Positions 11,396 through 23,300 of a stretch of 64,000 nt of DNA are shown here, piece by piece (within the stretch, counting starts at the first letter, position 1; each line of letters begins with the position of its first letter). A model generated the notes under the pieces. The model searched no databases, was not told the DNA's origin, and saw only the letters and a list, made by a program, of their open reading frames with translations. A program made the translations under genes and the position numbers. This DNA is from Valencia hispanica (lineage: Eukaryota; Chordata; Actinopteri; Cyprinodontiformes; Valenciidae). The stretch covers positions 55,221,786 to 55,285,785 of the forward strand of contig OY747702.1 of assembly GCA_963556495.2 (NCBI GenBank), given 5' to 3'.

Positions 11396-13403
11396 TTAAT
11401 AAGCGAGCCTGAGCCTGTGCCTCAGCCCGGCTGTCTGGAGGACATGCAGAGCAGTGTCTCCTGGGAATTGGCTCATGCAGAATGCTGCTCCGCTGAGAGA
11501 ATGGAATTTTACCCTCGCTAGGGCTCCCAGCCGCACCGCACAGCAGGAAACCTGACAGACATGCACACGCATGCACACCGACAAAGCGCGTGCAGATACA
11601 GCACACGAAAAACACCCTCGCGCACCGACCCCGCTGCCCCAGGGGTGCGTTCCTTTGGACGTCTCCATGTCCCCCTTTAAGCAAAGTGACCACTACCTAA
11701 GAAAAACACTTATTTTCTCCCTGAATCATCAAGAAGCCATCATTAAGTTAATGGCAACACAGTCTTCGGGGACGTGCGGTAATAGTCTGTGATGCACAAA
11801 AGCCTCCTTTTCACTACAATGTAAACACACACAGCTACGAATGCAGGGACATCAGTGGGTACAGTGCAGCTAATGAGTTGCCCTGTAGATTCAGAAACAG
11901 TGGCTTTTCCTCACTCCTGTCTCAACTTCAAATGTTGAGAAAGTGCCCCCACACCTCCCCTCTGTACCACCACCTCCCCTTCTTTTTTTCAAAGTCCTCC
12001 TCAAACCCACAGCTCCATCTATTGGTGTCGGTGGGTTATAGGGAAGAATCCGTAGGTGACGGGGAAACAAACACCGAACTACTGGAATTGATTCAGATGT
12101 ACCCAAATACAGATATCCCCACCAAGCAGAGACCTGCTTCCTGGAAATTAAACAGACGGGAACACGAGCATGTTTAGTACAAAAATTATCATGAGGTGAA
12201 AATATGTGTGTAGCGCTGAGGGGGGGGGGGCTGAGCACAAGAAAATAACCTTTAACCCTTAATTTTCAAATTAGCTTTTTCTCAGTCAGATTGTCTGCAA
12301 ATGAGACATGTTTGGTTTCAGACACTGTTTTTCAGGACAAAATGACAGAGGTCTGATGAATCATGTTGCCCAGCAATGCTGAGTATGATTCATGCCATCA
12401 GCAGGGTCAAATTTACCCAGAAAAACACGACTTACAGCTTTAAACCACAACAGACGGAAAAGGAAAGCTGCTTTTTTTTCTGTTTGCTTTGGTAGATGAT
12501 CAGAAGAATGCATGGTATTAGTGATAATGAATCTTCTTCTTTAGATTGAACTCATCTGAAGAATCCATTCTTAATGGGAAGTGTGGCTGCAGCACATGTA
12601 GAAACCATTGTCTGAACAGGATCTCTGGGGAGAGATATCAGCACCTTCATGTGTAGATTAATGCCACCGATCCGATGGGATTAGCACTTACACAGATTGG
12701 GAACTGATGGTTTCCGCTTTGAATCCCAGTCTGACTACCTTTCTGTCAAAAATAAATAAGACTAAACCTCCTAAAAGCACAGATATTTTTCCCCTTAAAA
12801 AAAGAAGAAATCAGCCATGTCTCTAATATTTATTACCAAAATTAGCTCCTTCATTTAAGTGAGTAAACAGTAATTTTCTTGCACAGTAATGTAAGAAAGG
12901 TAAAATTACTTCAAGGAGAAACAAGATCCATCCACAGACATTTTAGCCCACCATTCACAAGGCCTTGAGTATCTTTATAACTAATATCATGCTCCTAGCC
13001 CTTTTGGCACTGAACGAAGTCTCTTCTTACGGGACAGTAATTACCTTTATCACATGGTTTTCATATTACAGCCCAAAATGTAATTGTATGTGGTTGGGCT
13101 TTTATCGGATAGACCAACATGAAGTGTTATTGCACAGTGGAAAGAAAATCATGCATTGTATTTAAATTATGATATGCCACCAGCTCCCCTGAGTCGATAC
13201 TTTGAAGAGTCACATTTTGCTTGAAAATGCACCTCTGGGTCTTCTTAAAATTTTTGCTGAATCTTCACCTTAAAATAGCTCAAGATCAATTATATTGGAT
13301 GGTGAGCATGTCCTATATGGAGGACCAAAACTGACATAATCAAGAATAAAAGCAGAAATATATATGTTTTGTTTTTCCTTTACCTTATACATGCATTTTT
13401 GTG

Positions 13404-13790
13404 AAGAAATGTATATACTTTGTTTTTCCTTTTCCTTATATGTGCATTTTAGCGAAGAAATGTATATATTTGGTTTTTCCTTTTCCTTTTTACGTGCATT
13501 TTCTTCAAGTAATGTATATATTTTGCTTTTCCTTTTCCTTATATGTGCATTTTTGCAAAGAAATTTATATATTTTGTTTTTCCTTTTCCTTTTATATGTG
13601 GATTTTCTTAAAGTAATGTATATATTTTGTTTTTCCTTACACGTGCATTTCCGTCAAGAAATGTATATATTTCGTTTTTCCTTATACGTGCATTTTCTTC
13701 AAGAAATTTATAAATGTTGTTTTTGCTTTTTGTTATACATCCATTCCTTGTTTTTACATTCCCTCGTCTCCTCTTTTTACTTTTCCTTAT
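13404..13790 (+). repeat. Left-arm tandem array of the foldback element
   Basis: About 8 units of ~45-53 bp, each beginning aagaaatgtatatattttg, then tttttccttttcc, and ending in tatgtgcatttt. The last two units are diverged. Apparent Phe/Tyr-rich ORFs across it are translations of the repeat, not genes. Confidence 0.85.
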
Positions 13791-13806
13791 GCATTTCTGC
13801 CTCATT

Positions 13807-13855
13807 ATGCAAATGAGGAGGGCTGCCCTTCTTGGTGCTGCTCCTCTACTATTGG
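13807..13855 (+). promoter_or_regulatory. Octamer and inverted CCAAT box in the foldback loop
   Basis: ATGCAAAT at 13807-13814 and ATTGG at 13851-13855 lie 74-122 bp upstream of the ORF start at 13929. Arrangement and spacing suit a small RNA polymerase II promoter, but no TATA box is obvious. This is inference. Confidence 0.35.
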
Positions 13856-13928
13856 TCAATAAACAGGAAGGAGCAGGATCCATGTGCAGATTGATTGTGC
13901 ATGACTGCGCTTTTGGCCTTTCAGGAGA

Positions 13929-14162
13929 ATGCCTTGTTTGATAGAAAGTGAACTCCTACCAGAGATGTCCCAGACGATTGCAGAAGAATTAAGGCACATC
14001 GCTATCTTAGCTGAAAGTAATACAGTCAGTGATGATTATTTATTGTTTCGCGTAGACATTTTGGGTCAGAGGCTACTCCAGTTAGCTGCAGACACGGAAA
14101 ATGAAGCTGACCCGTTGGTTCTCCAGATTTTGGAGGAAGTGGCTTGTCGCTTGCACACGTAA
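13929..14162 (+). CDS. Unrecognised 77-residue ORF in the foldback element loop
   Basis: The ORF starts at ATG 13929 (MPCLIESELLPEM) and ends at TAA 14160-14162. The product would be acidic and leucine-rich with predicted amphipathic helices (EELRHIAILAES, VDILGQRLLQLAAD, LVLQILEEVA). No membrane segment, signal peptide or zinc finger is visible. A pyrimidine-AG acceptor-like site (cttttggcctttcag, AG at 13923-13924) lies just upstream, so the ORF could be an internal or last exon. The composition is less AT-rich than the arms and reads like real coding sequence. The helical style vaguely recalls N-terminal segments of multicopy integrase-core proteins in fish genomes, but I cannot confirm this and no catalytic residues are present. 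It could be a chance ORF or the captured N-terminus of a lost transposase. Confidence 0.45.
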   Translation: MPCLIESELLPEMSQTIAEELRHIAILAESNTVSDDYLLFRVDILGQRLLQLAADTENEADPLVLQILEEVACRLHT

Positions 14163-14244
14163 CTCCGACACAGACCGTCTTTGTGCTCCCTCCATACCTG
14201 TGCTTTGGTTGCTAAACTGAAACCAAAAGCGCAATCATGCACAT

Positions 14245-14490
14245 ACATATATATACATTTCTTGAAGAAAAGGCATGTATAAGGAAAAACAAAATATTTA
14301 CATTTCTTGACGAAAATGCACGTATAAAGAAAAACTAAATATATACATTTCTTTAAGAAAATGCACGTATAAGGAAAAACAAAATATATACATTACTTGA
14401 TGGAAATGCACGTATAAAAGGAAAAGGAAAAACAAAATATATACATTTCTTTGCAAAAATGCATGTATAAGGAAAAGGAAAAACAATAGA
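14245..14490 (-). repeat. Right-arm tandem array of the foldback element
   Basis: About 5 units, inverse of the left arm (acatttcttgaagaaaa, then gcacgtataaggaaaaac). It is shorter than the left arm, so a perfect hairpin would leave extra left-arm units unpaired. Confidence 0.85.
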
Positions 14491-14537
14491 TATATTTCTG
14501 CTTTTATTCTTAATTATGTTAGTTTTGGTCCTCCATA

Positions 14538-15243
14538 GTCCCATGGTTCACTGAGATAATGGTGTAATATGTGCACTGTTAGTTTTCTAACACACAAAGC
14601 ATCTTGGCCGACTGAAAAGCTTGGTTTTGGTCTCATCTAGCATGAGCACATTCTGTGCCATTTACATGGTTATTTGCAAATAGCCAGTATTTGCCAATAA
14701 ATATATTTGTCTTTCAACAATATCTTTACTCTTGCAAGTCTTTAACAAAGACCAGAGTTTAGGAGTGCTATGAAGAGATTCTCCAACCTGAGCTGTGGAT
14801 GTTTGCAGCTCCTCCAGAGCTACCACAGGCCGCTTGGCTGCTTCTGTGATTAATGCTCCCCTTCGCCTAGTTTAGGGTCTTAGTAGTTTTCAGTTGAGTC
14901 ATACTTGATTTATGGCCATATGACAGATTGATCAGAGATCTTTGAAAGTTTGGATATTGTTTGTCAACACTGCTTTAAACGTTTTCACGACTTTCACAGA
15001 ACAGAAATGACATCCAGGTGAACTATTTACCAACTCCTGACACCAGTTTGTCACAATGGATTTTATGTAGGGGAATCAGAGTAAAGTAGGCTAAGTACAG
15101 TTTCCAGTGTTTTATGATAAAATGAAAAAAAAAACTTAATTGTTTTCCCCTCCACTTCAGAACTATACCCCACTTTGTGTTTGTTTGTCACATCAAATTC
15201 AATGAAATAAGTTGAAGTTTCTGGCAGTACCTCAAGAAAATGT
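14538..15243. other. Intergenic
   Basis: No gene or known repeat seen. Confidence 0.35.
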
Positions 15244-16168
15244 GGGGGTGTTTGATCAGTACACAAAATTCACGGTTTGGTACGTATTTTGGGGTTTTAA
15301 AGTTTTGGGTACACTTTGGGTACACTTTAATCAAGAAAATTAATTACAAATGTGCATATGACAGCTTCCTTTTACTTTGATCAGCGTTAAACAAATAACT
15401 TTTTTTTCCTGAATTACTTCCTTTCAATTCCTGAAATTAATTAGATTTTATTATGTTCTATAACTTAGAAAAGTTGAAAATCATAGAACTGACTGGAGAT
15501 TTGATTAGATTAAAATAAATAAATAAATAAATAAAGTAGTACAAACAGACATACCCAGAATAGAAAACAAAATAATCTCTTGAAAACAGTCAGTGTTAAT
15601 GTTTAGAAATAATACTTATTTGAGAATAAAACATGCCTAAATCCCTTTGGAGATGTTTTGATATTTCGACAGCCTAGTTTCCCAGCTGTACTTCAATGCA
15701 GCATGGGCAGCTGTTGGGAAAAATCCCTTCTTATAAATAGGGATTTCACTGACTTGTGTTTTATACAAAATAAAGAGTTTGTGCTGACTGTATGCTACTA
15801 CTAGCCATGTGGACGTCAGATGGTTTTTCTCTAGTATCAGTGATGTTTACATTCAGCTTGACATTGTTTCAGGTAAGAAATTCCGTTCAGTGCAGAGAGT
15901 GTTACGGACCTTATTGCTGTTGAAAGATGCTGGGCTGACAAAGTTCTGGTGCATGAGTAACTATTAGTGTTTCCAAATAGCAGAGCTTAGTGATAGCTTG
16001 GAGTCCTTTCTGTTTTGTTTTGGTGTCACTTTTTAAAGTTGAGCTGCAGAACGTTGCACTGCACTCTGAGTTCTGCACATAAACATTGTGAATTTGTTCA
16101 GGTAGAAGACAGCTTTAATCATTGGCTGTACCGGAACATACAAATACATGTATCATTACACCTCTAGT
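15244..16168 (+). mobile_element. TAGGGGTGTAA-ended hAT-like MITE, copy 1
   Basis: Colinear with 53953-54815. Shared blocks include cacggtttggtacgtatttt near the left end, agcatgggcagctgttggg (~15700), ctctagtatcagtgatg (~15830) and the right end ending in cattacacctcta. Target duplications are no longer recognisable. An (AAAT)n tract lies at about 15513-15532. No transposase ORF is present. Confidence 0.7.
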
Positions 16169-18269
16169 GCAGGACGCTGTATTGGGTGTTGTTTCTGTTG
16201 GCTAATTGTTGCCGGGGTAGATGTGATGTGAAAACAATCCCTGTCAGCATAAATGGTTGTGAAAACTGAATATCATTCTCTGCATCCATATGCACCATGA
16301 CATGGTTGGAAAAAATTGTGGAAATGGAGGAGTTAAAACCATATCACACACACATACATGCACACGCATACACATACACACGCACACGCACACGCACACC
16401 ACGCACACACACGCACACACATAAACACACATCCAAGAAATGAGCCCGTCTCTATGAGATGCTGAAGCCAAGGCAATATTTTTACCACAAAAATGCTCCG
16501 AATAAAAACCGCAACACTTCACATGCATAATATTTCTGCGCTGTTTCCTTATTGTAAATACTTTGTGTTTGTGACATCTGCTGCCAGGTGTATCTTACAT
16601 AGGTTATAATTATAATTTTTTTCCCAATCTGGAGCATCTCCAGTGGAAAAACCCGAAGCTGCCTCAGCTCTGGCTGTTTGTAGTGCAGCATGCCGAGGCA
16701 GCGGCGCTCTCTTTGGGATTTAGCCTTTCAAAAGTCCTCATCAGATTTGCAGCGCAGACGTACTTCTGCTGCCTGCCGCCCCCACATCTCTACCCCCCCC
16801 CGACACCACCACTACCACATCTCCCCATCCCTCAACCCTACATTGCAGCCCTCCCCTCTTCTTCCCCATCAACCTCCTCCTCCCCCTTCTCTCCTCTCTG
16901 TGCTCACTCTGCTGCAGATGTTTTGGATATACGTTTTCTTATTGTAAAAACAATGCCAACTGCAGAGCACCAACACGATATTCATCAGCTGCTGGTGTGG
17001 TGGAGCAGGCCAATGAGTGGTGAACATTCCTTAGACACTGAGAGGTTGAGAAGAGGTTGTCCCACTGGCTTCCAAACTGGGGGGACCGATCTCTGCTGTG
17101 TTAGGATGCACAGCTCTTCTATGATATACAATTAATGCAGGATGGGACCTACCCGCTTATAAGCGTGTTTGTTGTATGAGTCTTCATTATGTACTAATGA
17201 AGGATTTGGCTTTAAAGGAGTTTAAAATGACCTAAAAGAGTTCAATTAAAATCAGACGTGAAAGGATTTACAGAATTACTGGAGAAGTGGTGAGCTTACA
17301 GAAAGAGTGGTTTAGATTTTAGGCCAAAATGTTGCATTTAATTGCATAAGTAAGTTATTCTTAATGACTAAAAGCCATGAGGTTGTTAGCTGAAGACAAA
17401 ACATATGCAACTACCTTGAGCAATTTCCTGATCTTTTGAAAGGCATAACATTTCTGTTTTCTTTTTTTTTCTTTTTTTACTTGAAACGTTCTGCATTCTG
17501 TTGCATTTGTTTTGAAAATTACGTATTTTAATCTTTGAAACATCTAAGTTACCCAAGTAGGAATTTTGGAATTTCAGTTTATGGTCATATCTCACAGGTG
17601 GACTCCCTGGTTCAATCGAGGAGTTAGAAGGCAACAAAAAGAGTTTGTATTGGTTTGGGTTTGCAGCAGAGCAGCATAAACGTAGAAAATATAGCAAACA
17701 GATCGTAGTTTAATTTGTAGCTACTCTCACTTTTTGTTTTAATTCAGCAGCATGAGCAAACTATTCATTGTTTTACATAATAGATTTTTGCAGACTATTC
17801 TTCTTTTGCACAAATTAGTAGCAAAGTGACAATACTGTTGTTTTTCACTAATTTGTATATGTTATGAACACAGGTACCACAGAGTTTTGCAGTAAAACCT
17901 TAAATTGGGGTTGGCTACTAATTTCCAGTATTAAACCAGTGTCTTTAGCAAAGCACTTATTACACTAATTATCTGCCTAAGTAGCTGCCACATGGCAAAA
18001 ATCCAAGCTAAAACTGCTACTTTTCTAACTTCCTGTAGAGGCTAGCTGGGCTGCAGTGCTAATGCTAACTTTTACAAACTGGAACAAGTGGAAATTGTTT
18101 TACAGTTATATTGATTAAATGTCCCCATCTTTAAATTGTAGGTTTTTAATAGTCAATTTTGACCGTCTTTTTCAACAGGTCCTGCCTCTTGCAAATGAAG
18201 GATAAAATAATTAAAACCAAAACCATGCCATACGAATAGTTTTTGTTTTTGTTGTACAGTATATTCAAT
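16169..18269. other. Intergenic with CA-rich and polypyrimidine tracts
   Basis: CA-rich microsatellite at 16343-16432, C-rich/CCT tract at ~16780-16900 and a T-rich run at 17460-17480. No gene supported. Confidence 0.4.
16343..16432. repeat. CA-rich interrupted microsatellite
   Basis: cacaca with regular cacgca and tacaca interruptions. Confidence 0.8.
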
Positions 18270-18355
18270 GAGAAAGTGGTCTCTCTAAATTGCCCCATTG
18301 ATCCTGCACGGATTAGCTGATATAGACAACGGATGGATGGATGGATGGATGGACA
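18270..18355 (+). repeat. Retroposon 3' tail with (GGAT)n
   Basis: 'ctaaattgcccc' followed by 'cacggattagctgatatagac' and (GGAT)n at 18332-18353. This matches the 3' region of a very common fish retroposon whose internal part appears inverted at 22065-22140. The exact SINE/LINE family is not named. Confidence 0.6.
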
Positions 18356-20655
18356 AATTTAGTGTAACTCTATCCTCACTAATTTAGGTTCTGATCCCCG
18401 TTTTGGCAGATTGACTCCCTAAATATGAGAGATTATGACCGCTGTAACTTACATACTGCTTGTAGATATTATTCAATGGATTATATGTATCCATGTTTAC
18501 ATAAAGTAGACAATGAATGGAAAATTGCAAACTGCTTTAAATCATTGGTTGTTAAAATAAGCATAAAACATCTCCCTGGCACTGATTGTTGGGTATGAAA
18601 TGACCAATGCCAAACAGGTCAAATGACCAGCACCCCCCTGCAAAAGTTTTACTGCTAAAATTTTTTAGCAGCTTTTGTCGAGAAGTAAATACTGTACAGC
18701 TTTCTAGTCATTTAAAGCACTTATAGCTAATAAAAAAGGGAGGGGGGAGGGGGGGGGCGGATTTGGAGTAAGACAACGCTCAAAAAGATGTGTGCATGAT
18801 TCTAGCAATTTGTATTCATATTTGTATGTCAATACAAGTGTTGCACACTCAAATCTGTTGTCATATACATGAGTCTGAGAAACTGTGTGGGTTTGGAATG
18901 CTTTTATGAGTGTGAATCCAAAAACTGCGGGTGCAAAGTCTTGTGAATATAACTAATCTCTACGACTATGAAATCTTCACTGCGTTGAACACAGATTCAA
19001 GTTTGTAGGTTAAAGTAATTAGCACAAGCCAACTCCTAATACTAGTGACACTAGCACTAACTTAGCATCTCAGGCATGTTGTTGCATGTTGTCTCAGGCT
19101 GTTGCGGTACGTCTGTAAGTCCAAGAACTGTTTGTTATTTAAAAGCAGGGTGGGGGATGGGTCCACTGTCGCCAGCCATTTTGAATTTGGAGCAGGTCGT
19201 GTTTGGTGGAATCAGTGATTGGATTACTCCCCCCTGTGATGTCATTTCAATATTTGCCTGTTTGTACCAACAAACTTGAATTCGTGTTCACAGCACTGAA
19301 GAATTTGAAGTGATAGAAATTAGAGTTATAGTCACAAGACTTGGCACTCGCAGCTTTTAGATTCATACTGATAAAAACCTTTCTGACCCGCACGATTTCT
19401 CACTCACATGTATATGACAGCAGAATTTTGTGTACAACACTTTTTTTGACGTGCAAGTACAAATACGAATGGTTAGAACCATTCACACATCTTTTTGACC
19501 GTTGTCCTGCTCCATAGAGTTAAGACATGCAGCAAAGGTCCCAAAGTCCAGGATCGAACTCTTGGAAACTGTGTTAGCGAATAATAGCTTCTCCATATGG
19601 GCCATCCGCTCTACCCCTATGACGTGTCATTTCCTGAGTTAAGTAAACTTAAGTTGCTATACACCAATTAGAATGAACTTGGGGAGGATTGCCTTGGCAC
19701 TGCCCAACTTCATGTGCTAATTTGTTTTCTTAATATTTGGCAAAAATGAGAGGCTGAGTTTTGGTGCTACAGGGCTTTCACCAGTGTCAGGAGAATATAT
19801 ATAGCTCCAAAAGCCAGAGGTTGATTTTTTTTACTCTTCTCTGAATGAACGGATCTCTGACTCTTACATAGGAGCATGTTGTGGAACTTGTTACCTGGGC
19901 AACTAGACAGGTTGGTCTGACAAAAACTGAATAAAATGAGCACAACTTCTTAACAACTTACAGGCAGAGGAGGAAAGGCTCGTTACTCCCCCCCCCAGAC
20001 ATATTCATCACATTATATGGCTGCAACACGTAAAGTCATGATTGTTTGATTTATTTCTGAGACAAGCCTCGTCTAATTACATACATGACCCTCCAAACTA
20101 TTCTCTAAGAAAGTATGGATTCCTTTTAAAAGAATACAACTTCTATTACCATCCTGTTTCATATGAAACACAGTAGTTGCACCTTTTAATATCTTTATCA
20201 ACTCATATTTATCCACATCTGCTTACAGCGCAGCATCCCCACCAGTCTTCGAATCTTCACCTTTGGGTCAGTATTTTACGCTGCATATTTTGGTCAGTTG
20301 CAGTGATCAATAAACATTTGTACCATCTAGATCAATCAATAATTATGTGGATAATGTCTTTTAGTTTATCAATACATGTCCGTGATGTTTCTTTACTCCT
20401 TTTTTTTTTTTTACCAGCTACTGTTTTGCGGAGAGGGCGAGGCTGATAGAAGACCAAACTTGATGTTCAGGAGAGAAAGAAAGAAAAATAGCTGGCTATG
20501 CTGCTACCATCCCCCATCTCGTAGGCATGGCAGCAGTCTTACACACATGCGCCTGCACTTACACACACCCGCTCACGGACACACATACGCACAAATACAC
20601 ATGCTTACAAAGCACACATACATAAACGTGCACACACACATACATCCACAACCCA

Positions 20656-20708
<53 letters not shown>

Positions 20709-21245
20709 TACCTGATGTGCAGCAGAGAGAATATTCTAGAAACCAAACACAATGAATGGTTTTTTTTCTACTATTTTTATAAAACCCCCCATAATTGCAA
20801 TGAAATCCATGCATGGCCTGAGCAAAAAGCTTCTCAGTTTAGTCTCAAGGTTCAATATTAAAACAGCAAATGTAAAATTAAAAAAGAGAGTAAAAGTTTG
20901 TAAGAAAAGCGTCAGTGCTGGATGTAAGAAAGGTTTAAGGAGTCAGTATTTGATGGCAGAGAGCAGTGGGGATGATCTGTGGAAGTCCTGCTGCCCTCAC
21001 TGCACCAACACACACACTGCAGCTCAGGGCGGTTTGGCTTCAGCTGTCCAAGGTCATTCCTTGGAAATTTTGTGATTTATTTTTTCAAATATGTTTAAAG
21101 CACTTGAACCTTAATTTATACCAATACAGCCATTTTTGTGTGGCATTGAAATGAAGGGATAAGTGATATTTGCTTGTTTTATCCCAGTTTTTGGATGAAT
21201 GTCCTGAAAAAGAACCAAACTGTCTGTGAGGGAATTTCCCATTAG
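18356..21245. other. Intergenic
   Basis: G-rich run at 18738-18762, old repeat-like DNA near 19525-19615 and a (CT)n tract at 20656-20706 after CA-rich DNA (20540-20650). No exon supported. Confidence 0.4.
20656..20706. repeat. (CT)n microsatellite
   Basis: About 25 CT units with one TT interruption. Confidence 0.95.
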
Positions 21246-21253
21246 ATGATGAC

Positions 21254-21923
21254 CAGAGGTTGTGCTACAATTCTTAGCTGTCAGTCATTTTGACTGATGG
21301 GGTCAAAGAAATCCGGTCATAATCTATTTTTACACGTCAATTTTTTAAATATGACAATAATATCCAATCTGAGCAAACTGAACAGAGAATCCACATCATG
21401 CCATCACACATAATAACAAACGCTCCACACGAAGCTAAACAGCGCTCCCGCCTGTGTGTAATGGAGGCCGAATCCACACTGGAGACTGGAATTACAAGCG
21501 TCACTTCCGCCAACGTTTTGAAATCCCGGAACATCTCTCCAACTGAACGCGGGCTTTTCTGATCCTGCAGCATGCGCTGTTTTTGCATCAGTAGCTAAGC
21601 TGCAGCGATCTGTCACCGCCGGTGTCCGGTGCAGTCACAGATGCGCTCCAGTGCCTTGCGCTGTCGGCTCCCGGATAACGAGATGCATTGAGTACAGTGT
21701 CTTGGTCTGAGATGTTGCTCTAATGCTCTCATTGGAATCTTATTTTCATTGGTTCAGTTACCTGAACTCCATGCATTAAGTTGAAAATTTCGGCGAGTCC
21801 ACACCAAGTGGTCAGTGGTGTGAATTGCAATCTGTCAAAATGACCGATGGCCTTTCAATTTTTTCAACACCGTTTAAAAGATTTTTGTCAAATACAGAAA
21901 ATATTAGGGTAACGCGACCCATG
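21254..21923 (+). mobile_element. CAGAGGTC-ended hAT-like MITE, copy 1
   Basis: The left end cagaggttgtgctaca and right end gtaacgcgacccatg are inverted relatives. Flanking octamers atgatgac (21246-21253) and ataatgat (21924-21931) match at 6 of 8 positions, an old target duplication. Homologous to 50633-51506 and 28640-28798, for example ctgtcaaaatgac and accaagtggtca. No transposase. Confidence 0.7.
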
Positions 21924-22064
21924 ATAATGATATCTCATTTGCCTAAAGGACATTTTGACAGTTATGCAACTAATTTTCTTTTCCATTATATTTTATTGCA
22001 CTTGGCAACAATCTCTTAGCCAAGTGCAAATACAAGCACAGCCCAAAAAAGAGGAGGTAAAAGA

Positions 22065-22140
22065 TTAAAAAAGGGGCTGGTGCCTATCTCCAAAAGTCAT
22101 GGGGCGAGAGACAGGGTACACCCTGGACAGGTAGCCAGTC
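22065..22140 (-). repeat. Fragment of a common fish retroposon
   Basis: 'ggtgcctatctccaaaagtc' followed by 'gggtacaccctggacaggta' and 'gccagtccat' are hallmark phrases of a repeat family widespread in fishes. It belongs to the same family as 18270-18355, opposite strand. Confidence 0.6.
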
Positions 22141-22990
22141 CATTGCAGTAACTGTTGTAATCTATTTTCAAAATAATCATTTCTAATACTTAACCCATTA
22201 GAAATGCAAATATCCATTAATGTTCAGAAAATACAAAAAATGGGAATCAAACAAGAAGTACTTTTGTATTGGATTTCTTTGCAATGACTTAGTGAACTCC
22301 TAAAAATCCCTGAGTTCATGTCGTCCACATGTTCATGATTTAGTGCTTTAGTTTGAGTTTGGATGCCTTTCGTTTCCCCACTCAGGATCAGAGAATATAC
22401 AAGATAATTAGGAAACCGTGTTCTAAATCTGCACCTAAAACATTTGTTGTCAAAACTCAACAGTAAATATGCTCCAAGGTAGATAATGAAGCACAAAATA
22501 CAGATTGAAACACAATGAAGTGACTGAATCGGAGAGGAATAAAAATGTTATAATGAAAAGAATATGGAGCAATATTATATTAAAAAAACAGAAGTGACTG
22601 TTTGTAATACCAATTCATTTACAGTGGGAAAACATGATAGCAGAAATAATGTATGTTTATTTTGTTCTAAAATGATTCAAAATTAGTTAATACAGTCCTG
22701 TATTGTCTGAGAGACATTTCTATGGTCATTATTTTAAAGATACAGCAAACATAAACAGATTGCTGAGAACTTGGCAAACTGTTTAAAAACACCTTTAAAA
22801 AGAAACACTGCATCACTTTCATCTTCATTATATATGATAAAGTTTGTTTATTTGAGACTCAAGTCACAGAGCGAGTCTTAGTCAAGTGTGGAGCCTTTTG
22901 TTTTCACAACATAAATGTGACTCGAATTCAAGTCGAATTATCACTGTCTGTGCCACACTTACAGTTATTGTAATAAGTTGGACAAATGAA
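22141..22990. other. Intergenic, AT-rich
   Basis: Nothing recognised. Confidence 0.35.
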
Positions 22991-23300
22991 TATGGTAAAA
23001 TGGTAAACGGCCTGTACTTGTGCAGCACTTTATTTAGTCCCTGAGGACCCCAAAACGCTTCACACTGCATCCAGTCATTTACCCACTGGTGGTGGCAAGC
23101 TACACTGTAGCCACAGCTGCCCTGGGGCAAACTGACGGAAGCAAGGGTGCTGAACACTGGCGCCACCGGGCCCTCTGACCACCATAAATAGGCAAGGCAG
23201 GTGAAGTGTCTTGCCCAAGGGCACAACGACTGAGACGCACTTGAGCAGGGGCTCGAACCGACAACAAGACAAACTCCTAACTCCTGAGCCACAGTCATCC
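22991..23300 (-). repeat. SINE/LINE-derived repeat with tRNA-like box, copy 1
   Basis: On the minus strand it ends in aagtacaggccgtttaccat. It includes the B-box-like 'gctcgaaccgacaac' (plus strand, ~23249), typical of retroposons with a gene-free '...gtcttgcccaaggg...' segment. A second copy on the plus strand is at 49003-49140. The family name is unknown to me. Confidence 0.65.

Larger units (their letters stand above)
9350..13315. other. Intergenic stretch with low-complexity tracts and possible non-coding conserved DNA
   Basis: Holds a CTAC-type tetramer tract (~9846-9887), CA-rich DNA (~11110-11235), a long CCT/CCA polypyrimidine tract (~11245-11395) and G/C homopolymers (11337-11347, 12219-12230). 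10262-10520 and 11398-11530 are mixed-composition, non-repetitive and not obviously coding, so they are candidates for regulatory DNA. No exon is supported. Confidence 0.4.
13318..14535. mobile_element. Foldback-type element, 1218 bp, arms built of tandem repeats
   Basis: The outer ends are inverted copies. The left starts TGGAGGACCAAAACTGACAT and the right ends AGTTTTGGTCCTCCA; similarity continues ~50 bp to 'aataaaagcagaaatatat'. TA flanks both ends (13316-13317, 14536-14537). Inside, the left arm is a tandem array of ~45-53 bp units and the right arm is the same unit inverted. A second, inner inverted repeat (13896-13924 with 14217-14245) bounds a loop with a 77-codon ORF. Composite arms like this recall foldback (FB/TU) elements. 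The superfamily is not recognised: TA alone would allow Tc1/mariner or ISL2EU, among others. Confidence 0.8.

Noticed and set aside
11212..11693. Proline-rich and glycine-rich ORFs on both strands
   Set aside because: They are translations of the CCT/CCA polypyrimidine tract; no splice sites, domain or homology.
13364..13816. 150-codon Phe/Tyr-rich ORF resembling a membrane protein
   Set aside because: It is the tandem arm unit of the foldback element read in one frame; periodicity follows the DNA repeat.
13404..14490. CRISPR-like array from regularly spaced repeats
   Set aside because: Units are contiguous without unique spacers, inverted on the other side, and the genome is eukaryotic.
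23240..23270. tRNA gene suggested by a B-box-like sequence
   Set aside because: It is part of a dispersed retroposon; no cloverleaf can be formed.
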